Shown here one piece after another: positions 14,664-20,262 of a DNA stretch of 20,262 nt. A program made the position numbers and the translations under genes. This DNA comes from Actinosomnolentus pattersoniae (SeqCode) (GTDB lineage Bacteria; Actinomycetota; UBA4738): positions 1 through 20,262 of the forward strand of contig JACDCJ010000014.1 in the NCBI GenBank assembly GCA_013817655.1. Direction: 5' to 3'. The first letter of the stretch is position 1. Each line of letters opens with the position of its first letter. The notes under the pieces were generated by a model. That model saw nothing but the letters and a program-made list of their open reading frames with translations, had not been told where the DNA came from and did no database searches.

Positions 14664-15511
14664 TCGAGCATCCGGTCTTCGTGCCCTTCGCCGGAGCGCA
14701 TCTGGCAGCCATCGTCACCGTGCCGGACGGGCAGCCGCGAGGGGCCGTGCTCCTGTTGCAGGGCGCAGGCGGCGCTCCCCATAGCCACAGGTACCGCCTA
14801 TGGACTCGAACGGCCAGAGACCTCGCCCGGCGCGGCCTTGCCGCGGTTCGCATGGATTATCGCGGCATAGGCGACAGTACCGGAGAGTACGGCTTCGACA
14901 TGCGAGAGCCCCCGGTCGAGGAGGCGCTGGCCGTAGCTCGGCTCAGCCTCGAAGCCCTGGGAGTCGGCGACCTGGGAGTGGCCGGAAACTGCGTTGGAGC
15001 TCGAACCGCGCTGGGGGTGGCCTCACGCCTTCGGGCGTGCCGCAGCGTGGTATGCATCCTGCCGCAGGCCCTCGCGCCGGTGCTTCAGGAGGCGAAGGGT
15101 AGCTGGGCGGAGGGGCGGCGCTCCCTCGCCAGACGTTACCCCTCGCTGCGTCGCGCTCTCCGGGCCGTACGCGGGCTGACCGGATACCGATCCGCCGCCC
15201 CGTTCGTTCCTGAGGTTGGAGCGGTTGCCGAGTCGGGCCGACTACTGATCCTCCACGGGGGCACGGCGGAGACTCGCGCCCAACTTTCGGCGGCCGTCGC
15301 CGCGCTGGCCTCCGCGCAAGGCGGCGCTCGCCCCCTCCGGAACGCCTCCCCCGAGGTGAGATTCCTTCCCACGGACGGGGCCACCGGGCTTCGGCCGCTG
15401 GAGACGCAGGCGGCCGTCATCGACTCGATCGCCGGATGGATGGACGAATGCTTGCCGGGCGGTCCGGGGACGAGCGTGCGTCCCGGTGCGTTGAGGTCCG
15501 ACCGCGCCTGA
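14660..15511 (+). CDS. Alpha/beta hydrolase resembling exosortase-A-associated hydrolase type 1, with a cysteine at the nucleophile elbow
   Basis: 283 residues from ATG 14660, coupled by ATGA to the previous hydrolase. GAVLLLQGAGGAPHSHRY (28-45) is the oxyanion-hole region, and AVRMDYRGIGDSTGEY (62-77) matches the family R-x-D-x-RG-x-GDS. VAGNCVGARTALGV (107-120) is the nucleophile elbow with Cys111 in G-N-C-V-G. A cysteine nucleophile is known in dienelactone hydrolases (G-x-C-x-G). LLILHGG follows near 193 at the strand that usually carries the acid residue, although the expected late His was not identified with certainty. The pair with the previous gene is like that found in exosortase/EPS loci, where such hydrolases are believed to act with an acyl carrier protein. 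The stop is directly next to the stop of the convergent gene at 15512. Confidence 0.75.
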   Translation: MIEHPVFVPFAGAHLAAIVTVPDGQPRGAVLLLQGAGGAPHSHRYRLWTRTARDLARRGLAAVRMDYRGIGDSTGEYGFDMREPPVEEALAVARLSLEALGVGDLGVAGNCVGARTALGVASRLRACRSVVCILPQALAPVLQEAKGSWAEGRRSLARRYPSLRRALRAVRGLTGYRSAAPFVPEVGAVAESGRLLILHGGTAETRAQLSAAVAALASAQGGARPLRNASPEVRFLPTDGATGLRPLETQAAVIDSIAGWMDECLPGGPGTSVRPGALRSDRA

Positions 15512-17020
15512 CTACCGGGTCGCCGCCACCCGCCGTCGAGAGCGCGGGGCTTCGACGCTGAACAGGAAGGCGCGGCATCGGTGCGCCCGAGAGGGTGCCC
15601 CTTTCGACGGGCGAACACGAGGCGCGAGCTGTTGCGCGGGCTCGGGGATGGTTCTTGCGGCGGCCTCCAGTACACGGCGTACGTCCGGCGGTTGTCGAGC
15701 GAGGATCCCGGCCCGTCTTAGGGGGTCGCGCGAAAGACACGGGCCTCCGCCCTCACCGGCCGGCACCTCCCGCACCTCGCAGAGCGATCCGAGCCCCCGA
15801 TGGAGACCGGCAAGCCTGCTCGCAGCGAAGCGGGTCACCCGCGGGTGCGACCGAGACCATCTGATCGACAGGAGAAAGGCTCGGGCCTTCCGGCGATTCG
15901 CCCAGAGCTCCCGGAGCGCCCGCGACCATCCCACCTCCTCTCGCCGGTACCGAAAGGACCACACCAGGGGCCACGCCCGGCGAAGAAGCGAGCGCGCATG
16001 GCGCGGCGAACGCGCCACCGCGACCAGCCGTCGCTCCAGGCCGTGGGGCTCCAACGTCTGAAGGACTCTCGGGGGAACCAGCCGTTCCCCCGAGAGGGCT
16101 TCGACTTCGGTGGCCAGCCGGAAGAGAACCCCGGCCACATGATGGCGCCCGGACGACGAGCAGACCTCTTCCCAGTCCATCGTCGCCCGATCACTCGAGA
16201 GCAGACACCAGGCGTCGTTGATGTCGCGATGTGTGAAGGCGCGCTTTCGTTGCTGGCGGACCGCCATCAGAAGGAGCATGTCCTCGGCGGAGGGAACGAG
16301 AACGGTTCGACCGCGAATCTCAGCCTTCCGGGCTCGCTCGACCATTGGGGGCCGGAACCACAGGGGCAGGAGCCCAGGACCCGCCGGGTGCCCCCGGATC
16401 ATCACGTCGACGTGGATCTCGTAGCCGTCCTGGTCCACCCGAAAGGTCTGAAACACGCCGAGCCATTCGCCGTCCACAAGCGCAAGCCGGGAGCGAATGA
16501 GGGCGAATCCGAGCGACTGCTCAAGCTCGGCCACGATCTCCAAACCGGAATCGACCTCGGGGGCGAGGACATCGAGGTCATAGCCGAGTCGGTTGCGATA
16601 GCTGGGGTATGCGGCCCCCATGGCTCGCCCCGCGAGGACGAGGAAGGACTCGGTCGGTGCCCGGGCGAGGAGGTCGATCAGCGTCTGGTCGAGCCTCCTG
16701 GCATGCTCCTCGAGCAGGGTCTGCATGCGCGACAGGGACACGCGCACGGGGATGCCTTCCTGAAGTCCGGGGAGGAGCGCGCCGAGAGGCCAGACGGTTC
16801 TAACAAGGTCACCGGAAACGGTCAGCCCGTCAATGTCTCCCCCGGCGCGTTGGAGATGCGCGAGGGCGGTGAGGAGCGTCTTGTGCCGCACCAGCCCCGG
16901 ATAGAGTCGATCCACCTGCTCCGCGACATCCGCCGCCCGAAGCACCTCGAGGGCGGCCTCGAGAGCGTCCCGGTCCTCTCGCGGGGCGGAGAGCCGCCGG
17001 ACGAGCGAAGCCGACTGCAC
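15512..17020 (-). CDS. Nucleotidyltransferase-fold protein (NTP_transf_5-like)
   Basis: 502 residues from GTG 17020. The likely nucleotidyltransferase core is central: FLVLAGRAMGAAYPSYRNR (126-144) with LGYDLDVLAP (145-154) gives the Asp-x-Asp pair (D148, D150), and EIHVDVMIRG (201-210) supplies a possible third acidic residue. This follows the pattern G-x-A-x-x-x-Y, R, D-x-D of the uncharacterised nucleotidyltransferase family PF14907, often found in surface polysaccharide loci; assignment to that family is from memory. The N-terminal 120 residues and the C-terminal half are mainly helical, and the last 100 residues are basic and low in recognisable structure. The acceptor is unknown. The start has no clear ribosome binding site but TAGAGT lies six bases upstream, so leaderless translation is likely. 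The 3' end abuts the hydrolase gene stop-to-stop. Confidence 0.68.
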   Translation of the reverse strand: MQSASLVRRLSAPREDRDALEAALEVLRAADVAEQVDRLYPGLVRHKTLLTALAHLQRAGGDIDGLTVSGDLVRTVWPLGALLPGLQEGIPVRVSLSRMQTLLEEHARRLDQTLIDLLARAPTESFLVLAGRAMGAAYPSYRNRLGYDLDVLAPEVDSGLEIVAELEQSLGFALIRSRLALVDGEWLGVFQTFRVDQDGYEIHVDVMIRGHPAGPGLLPLWFRPPMVERARKAEIRGRTVLVPSAEDMLLLMAVRQQRKRAFTHRDINDAWCLLSSDRATMDWEEVCSSSGRHHVAGVLFRLATEVEALSGERLVPPRVLQTLEPHGLERRLVAVARSPRHARSLLRRAWPLVWSFRYRREEVGWSRALRELWANRRKARAFLLSIRWSRSHPRVTRFAASRLAGLHRGLGSLCEVREVPAGEGGGPCLSRDPLRRAGILARQPPDVRRVLEAAARTIPEPAQQLAPRVRPSKGAPSRAHRCRAFLFSVEAPRSRRRVAATR

Positions 17021-17026
17021 ATCGGC

Positions 17027-17032
17027 ACTCTA
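17027..17032 (-). promoter_or_regulatory. Putative -10 element of the nucleotidyltransferase gene (leaderless)
   Basis: On the minus strand TAGAGT is followed by six bases and then GTG 17020. With a -10 at that position transcription would begin on the start codon. It mirrors the element at 17063-17068 of the divergent methyltransferase gene. No -35 was recognised. Confidence 0.4.
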
Positions 17033-17062
17033 CGACAGGGCGGATCCGGGCGAGCCCTCGAA

Positions 17063-17068
17063 TAGAAT
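17063..17068 (+). promoter_or_regulatory. Putative -10 element of the methyltransferase gene (leaderless)
   Basis: TAGAAT matches five of six bases of the -10 consensus and is followed by six bases and then GTG 17075. No Shine-Dalgarno sequence is visible before that GTG, which agrees with leaderless initiation. The spacing equals that before the paralogous methyltransferase at 232. Confidence 0.45.
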
Positions 17069-17074
17069 GCTTCG

Positions 17075-17773
17075 GTGTCTCCCCAGCGTGAGCACTGGGA
17101 GCGCTTGTGGCAGCGGCGTTCCGCCTCGGACTTCGAGTTCTCTGCCGCCGAACCGCCCGCGCAGCTACTCCGGCTGCTGGCGGAGGCGCCGACCGCGACG
17201 GGGCCCGCTCTGGACGTCGGGTGCGGGTCGGGCGTCGTCCTACCGGCCCTGGCAGAGCGCTTCGATCCGGCCGTCGGGATCGATATCTCACTCCGGGCCG
17301 TCCTCGAGGCCCGTAAGTACTCGAGGGGCGCGCCGGGATCGATCCTGGTCTTGGTGGCCGAGGCCTTGGCCTTACCGTTCGGCGACGGCCAGTTCGCGTT
17401 CGTCTTCGACCGTGGCTGCATGCACAACATTCCCCGGCCTCGGTGGAGCGCGTACCTTCGCGAGTTGGAGCGCCTGCTGAAGCCCCAGGGGCTACTTCAG
17501 ATCCTGTTCGTGGGCTCCACGCTCGACGGCAGAGGACGTCTTTCGATCCGAAGGATCGCCGCGGGCGTCGGCCGCCGGCTCGGGAGGGGGAAGCTGCGCC
17601 GGAGCGCTCTGGTTCGGGACCGGGGCGGGGGCGCGGGGCTGTCGCTTTCGCGGATGCGTGCCCTGCTCCCGGCCTCCCTGGAACCGCTGAGGATCGAGCA
17701 CTTTCCTTACCGCACGAGCCGGGGTAGGAACCGCCTGTTCACACACTGCATCGCGATGAAAGTGGCGCGGTGA
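17075..17773 (+). CDS. Class I SAM-dependent methyltransferase
   Basis: 232 residues from GTG 17075. After HWERLWQRR and DFEFSAAEPP the SAM-binding motif I is ALDVGCGSGVV (45-55), with the acidic end of strand 2 in AVGIDIS (D70). LALPFGDGQFAFVFDRGC (about 103-120) is the later strand region, and LKPQGLLQILFV closes the fold with the usual L-K-P-G-G-like turn. The acceptor is unknown; in this setting methylation of a sugar or lipid-linked glycan is plausible. It is a paralogue of the partial methyltransferase at 1-232. Its TGA overlaps the GTG of the ABC permease (17770-17773), so it is coupled to the export genes and likely acts on the same product. The last 70 residues are rich in arginine. 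Confidence 0.85.
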   Translation: MSPQREHWERLWQRRSASDFEFSAAEPPAQLLRLLAEAPTATGPALDVGCGSGVVLPALAERFDPAVGIDISLRAVLEARKYSRGAPGSILVLVAEALALPFGDGQFAFVFDRGCMHNIPRPRWSAYLRELERLLKPQGLLQILFVGSTLDGRGRLSIRRIAAGVGRRLGRGKLRRSALVRDRGGGAGLSLSRMRALLPASLEPLRIEHFPYRTSRGRNRLFTHCIAMKVAR

Positions 17774-18675
17774 CCGGGGCTCCGGGTGAGTCGGGCTCGG
17801 GCGGCTCTCGCGTTGGTGGCCGAACGACCGAGGACCTCGGCATCGACCCGCCGCCGCGCCAGCGGTATCCGGTGCGGCTGGGAACGGCACTTCGTGAGCT
17901 GTCCGCCGGCCGGGAGCTTCTCCTCACGTTCGCCGAACGGGACCTCCGCGTGCGCTACAAGCAAACGATCCTCGGCGCGTTCTGGGCGGTGCTTCAGCCG
18001 TTCCTCCTCATGGTCATCTTCTCGGTGGTCTTCGGCAGGATCGCCCGGGTGGGGAGCGAGGGCGTCCCCTATCCCGTGTTCGCCTACTCCGCCCTGGTGC
18101 CGTGGGGATTCTTCTCGGCAGCCGTCACCTACGGGACCACCTGTCTCGTTGTGAACGGGGCGATCGTTCGCAAGATCTACCTCCCGCGCGAGGTCTTTCC
18201 ACTGTCCTCAGTCCTCTCCTCGGCCGCGGACTTCGCCACGTCGGCCCTGATCCTCCTCCTCATGCTCCTCGGCTACGGGTTCTTCCCGACGATGGCGTGG
18301 CTCTCCGTCGTCCCCCTGCTCCTTGCCCTTACGTTGTTCGCGGTCGCCTCCACGCTCCTAGTCTCCGCAGTGACCGTTTACTTCCGGGACAGCCGCTTCG
18401 TGGTGCCGACCATCCTCCAACTCGTCCTCTACGCCACGCCGATCGCCTATCCGATCGGCAAGGGGCTGGCCGCCCTCCCGGAGGGAATGCGGCCCCTGTA
18501 CCCCTACCTGAACCCCCTGGTCCCGATCCTGGACGGCTTCCGCCGCGCGCTGGTCCACGGGCAGTGGCCCCGGTGGGGACAGCTTGGCTTCTCGGCCGCA
18601 TTGGGGCTCGCTCTCCTCACCCTGGCCTACCGGTGGTACAAGCGGCTAGACGCTTCGTTTCCCGATGTCATCTGA
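17770..18675 (+). CDS. wzm: ABC-2 type polysaccharide export permease
   Basis: 301 residues from GTG 17770, overlapping the methyltransferase stop. After about 45 cytoplasmic residues comes ELLLTFAERDLRVRYKQT, then LGAFWAVLQPFLLMVIFSVV, the conserved beginning of ABC-2 permeases of the Wzm/TagG/RfbA type (PF01061), where the amphipathic helix leads into the first membrane span. Five or more further hydrophobic segments follow, with LPREVFPLSSVLSSAADF (a conserved cytoplasmic loop that contacts the ATPase) and ATPIAYP and LNPLVPILDGFRRALVHG near the end, both typical of this family. It forms the membrane channel with the next gene's ATPase and exports undecaprenyl- or lipid-linked polysaccharide or a teichoic-acid-like polymer. 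The exact substrate is unknown. The symbol marks the family, not proven orthology. Confidence 0.9.
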   Translation: MTGAPGESGSGGSRVGGRTTEDLGIDPPPRQRYPVRLGTALRELSAGRELLLTFAERDLRVRYKQTILGAFWAVLQPFLLMVIFSVVFGRIARVGSEGVPYPVFAYSALVPWGFFSAAVTYGTTCLVVNGAIVRKIYLPREVFPLSSVLSSAADFATSALILLLMLLGYGFFPTMAWLSVVPLLLALTLFAVASTLLVSAVTVYFRDSRFVVPTILQLVLYATPIAYPIGKGLAALPEGMRPLYPYLNPLVPILDGFRRALVHGQWPRWGQLGFSAALGLALLTLAYRWYKRLDASFPDVI

Positions 18676-19465
18676 CCGGGCGAGCTCCGTGGTCACGCTC
18701 GAGCGCGTCTGGAAGCGCTACCGGATAGGCGGCGCTCGACGGCGCCGGGTCACGCGCGGGCGCCGCCTATCGAGCGAGATCGCGCGTGTCGTCGAACAGG
18801 CCCGGCGGCGCGGGTCCGAGGGCTCCGCCGGCCGGCACATCTGGGCCCTCGCGGACGCCTCGTTCGAAATCGCCGCCGGGGAGGCCGTGGCCATAATCGG
18901 GGCGAACGGCGGCGGCAAGTCCACGACTCTGAAGTTGATCGCGCGGATCACCCAACCGTGGTCGGGAACAGTGCGGACCCGGGGACGCATCGGCTCCCTC
19001 ATCGAGATCCGAAGCGGCATCCACCCGGAACTCACAGGCCGCGAGAACATCTTCCTCTACGGGACCATCCTTGGGCTGTCACGGCGCGACATCCGGCGGC
19101 GGTTCGACGACATCGTGGACTTCGCGGAGCTCGGCCGGTACGTGGACACGCCTGTCAAGCGCTACTCCTCGGGCATGGAGATCCGGCTGGGCTTCTCCGT
19201 AGCGGTCCACGTGGAGCCGGACATCCTGCTGATCGACGAGGTGCTCGCGGTCGGGGACGAGTCGTTTCAGCGACGGTGCTTGCAGCGGATGGACCGATTC
19301 CGCACGGAGGGGCAGACGCTTCTTTTCGTCTCCCACGTGATGTCGGACGTCCGCCGGCTCTGTCCGCGCGCGATCTACCTCGAAAGGGGCGCGGTCCGGA
19401 TGGACGGCCCCACCGACGACGTCATCCGACGCTACCATCGCGACGTCGAGGAGGCCGGTCCCTAG
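18665..19465 (+). CDS. wzt: ABC transporter ATPase for polysaccharide export
   Basis: 266 residues from ATG 18665, overlapping the permease by 11 bases. After a 50-residue arginine-rich N-terminus typical of Wzt/TagH proteins come ALADASFEIAAGEAVAIIG, Walker A GANGGGKST (79-87), GTVRTRGRIGSLIEIRSGIH and ELTGRENIFL (the family Q-loop region), signature YSSGMEIRLGF (167-177), Walker B ILLIDEVLAVGD (187-198) with the catalytic Glu192, and H-loop FVSHVMSDV (221-229). It energises the permease. There is no C-terminal carbohydrate-binding extension as found in Wzt proteins that recognise a capped O antigen, so the polymer is likely not recognised by an end modification. A 12-base inverted repeat lies inside codons 20-36. 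Its TAG shares the CTAG at 19462-19465 with the convergent gene. Confidence 0.9.
   Translation: MSSDRASSVVTLERVWKRYRIGGARRRRVTRGRRLSSEIARVVEQARRRGSEGSAGRHIWALADASFEIAAGEAVAIIGANGGGKSTTLKLIARITQPWSGTVRTRGRIGSLIEIRSGIHPELTGRENIFLYGTILGLSRRDIRRRFDDIVDFAELGRYVDTPVKRYSSGMEIRLGFSVAVHVEPDILLIDEVLAVGDESFQRRCLQRMDRFRTEGQTLLFVSHVMSDVRRLCPRAIYLERGAVRMDGPTDDVIRRYHRDVEEAGP
18724..18771. repeat. Perfect 12-base inverted repeat inside the ABC ATPase gene
   Basis: GATAGGCGGCGC (18724-18735) is exactly complementary to GCGCCGCCTATC (18760-18771). Three further pairs (one G-U) extend the stem into the 24-base spacer, so the mRNA could form a 15-pair hairpin about 60 bases after the start codon. It encodes an arginine-rich segment. 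Function unknown: transcript stability, slowed translation or chance in GC-rich DNA are all possible. Confidence 0.5.
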
Positions 19466-20262
19466 TAGGCGCCCTTTCGGAGCAGGATGGCCGGCACCGT
19501 CTTCATGAGGATGTAGAGGTCGTATGCCACCGACCAGTTCTCGATGTAATACAGGTCGAGCCGGACGTAATCGTCGAAGGGCAGCTGGCTCCGGCCCCGG
19601 ACCTGCCACAGCCCGGTGATCCCCGGACGAACGACGAGGCGGTCGTGGTGCCAGTCCTCGTATCGGGCGACCTCGTTCGGCAGCGGAGGGCGCGGGCCGA
19701 CCAGGCTCATGTCGCCCCTCAGAACGTTCAGCAATTGGGGTAGCTCGTCGAGGCTCCACTTCCGCAGCCACGATCCGACCCGGGTGACACGTGGATCGCG
19801 CCTCAGCTTGAACAGGGGTCCGGTGGCCTCGTTCCTGGACTGCAGCCCCTCGAGCATCGCTTCGGCGCCCTCGACCATGGTTCGGAACTTGAGGATCGAG
19901 AAGGGCCGGGCGTCACGGCCGATCCGCTCCTGCCGGTAGAGGACCCGGCCCGGGGTGTCGAGCTTGATGGCCAGGGCGACGAAGCCCCACAGGGGCAGCG
20001 ACACCACGAACGCGAGCGACGCGAGCACGATGTCCAGGGTCCGTTTCGCGACCGCCTGCGGACCGGTCAGCCGAACTGCCTTCAGCGAAAGTGCGACGAG
20101 GCTTCCGACCTGCTGAACCATCAGCCGGCTCGTCATGATCTCCGTCATGTTCGAGGAGACGCGGACCTCGATGGGTCGGCTCCGGACCACCCTCGAGACC
20201 TCCGCCATCGCTTCGGGGGTCACGGCGGTCGAGGCCATGAAGACGCAGTCGGCGCCGGATTC
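19462..20262 (-). CDS. Polyprenyl-phosphate sugar-1-phosphate transferase (cut by window edge)
   Basis: 267 codons are visible; the frame continues beyond the right edge. The first ATG inside the window (20238) is internal, as the preceding eight codons (ESGADCVF) run on smoothly in the regulatory region such enzymes have. AKRTLDIVLASLAFVVSLPLW is the last membrane segment before the catalytic domain of the bacterial sugar transferase family (PF02397). It is followed by YRQERIGRDARPFSILKFRTM, LRKWSLDELPQLLNVLRGDM, SLVGPRPPLP and RPGITGLWQVRGR; the D-E pair in SLDELPQ is the catalytic region. These enzymes transfer a sugar-1-phosphate from a nucleotide sugar to undecaprenyl phosphate and so initiate an exopolysaccharide. 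The N-terminal membrane and CoA-binding-like domain lies outside the window. It is convergent with the ATPase gene. Confidence 0.9.
   Translation of the reverse strand, partial: ESGADCVFMASTAVTPEAMAEVSRVVRSRPIEVRVSSNMTEIMTSRLMVQQVGSLVALSLKAVRLTGPQAVAKRTLDIVLASLAFVVSLPLWGFVALAIKLDTPGRVLYRQERIGRDARPFSILKFRTMVEGAEAMLEGLQSRNEATGPLFKLRRDPRVTRVGSWLRKWSLDELPQLLNVLRGDMSLVGPRPPLPNEVARYEDWHHDRLVVRPGITGLWQVRGRSQLPFDDYVRLDLYYIENWSVAYDLYILMKTVPAILLRKGAY

Noticed and set aside
1..20262. tRNA or rRNA genes, CRISPR arrays, insertion sequences, attachment sites
   Set aside because: No cloverleaf-like sequence, no regularly spaced repeats, no transposase-like protein and no long terminal inverted repeats were recognised on either strand by eye. 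A dedicated tRNA or covariance-model search could not be run.

Overview
The window is about 20 kb of uniformly GC-rich, gene-dense DNA with no RNA gene, IS element or CRISPR array that I can see. GTG and TTG starts are frequent, several gene junctions overlap, and three genes have a -10-like TAnnnT hexamer six bases before the start codon, which fits leaderless transcription. Together with the secreted TolB-type and cupredoxin proteins this suggests an uncultivated actinobacterium or a relative such as a Chloroflexota-like soil or water lineage. That assignment is an inference; no marker gene is present.

Layout. (1) 1-232, minus: 5' part of a class I SAM methyltransferase, running off the left edge. 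(2) 279-3507, plus: a tight five-gene run made of a thymidylate-kinase-like P-loop kinase, two tandem paralogues of an unrecognised family, a PEP-synthase-like helical protein with no ATP-grasp domain, and a separate PEP-utiliser 'mobile' phosphohistidine domain. (3) 3452-7907, minus: a membrane-anchored or secreted phosphoesterase (phospholipase C/acid phosphatase type) downstream of a 1,000-residue protein with an ATP-grasp domain, a phosphohistidine domain and a long non-canonical C-terminus. (4) 8086-13704: four neighbouring secreted beta-propeller proteins of three different repeat families. These are a frameshifted TolB-propeller/cupredoxin gene, an FG-GAP/ASPIC protein (minus, behind an acyl carrier protein gene), a six-repeat TolB-like protein and a seven-repeat 'WAVG/HWDG' protein. 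(5) 13716-15511, plus: two coupled alpha/beta hydrolases resembling the exosortase-A-associated hydrolase pair. (6) 15512-17020, minus: a large nucleotidyltransferase-fold protein. (7) 17075-19465, plus: methyltransferase, ABC-2 permease and ABC ATPase of the polysaccharide exporter (Wzm/Wzt, TagG/TagH) type. (8) 19462-20262, minus: a polyprenyl-phosphate sugar-1-phosphate transferase running off the right edge.

Reading of the whole. The right half (about 11.2-20.3 kb) looks like part of an exopolysaccharide or surface-glycan locus: lipid-linked sugar initiation, ABC export, methyl and nucleotidyl transfer, an acyl carrier protein and paired hydrolases like those of exosortase/EPS loci, but no exosortase is visible here. 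The four propellers are probably exported. The left half holds the least familiar material: a split PEP-transferase module next to a kinase and a tandem unknown pair, facing a full-length ATP-grasp/phosphohistidine protein. It could be a new phosphotransfer system, but this is a hypothesis from domain content and gene order only. There is no gene-free stretch over 300 bases; the longest gap is between the divergent genes at 7907 and 8086.
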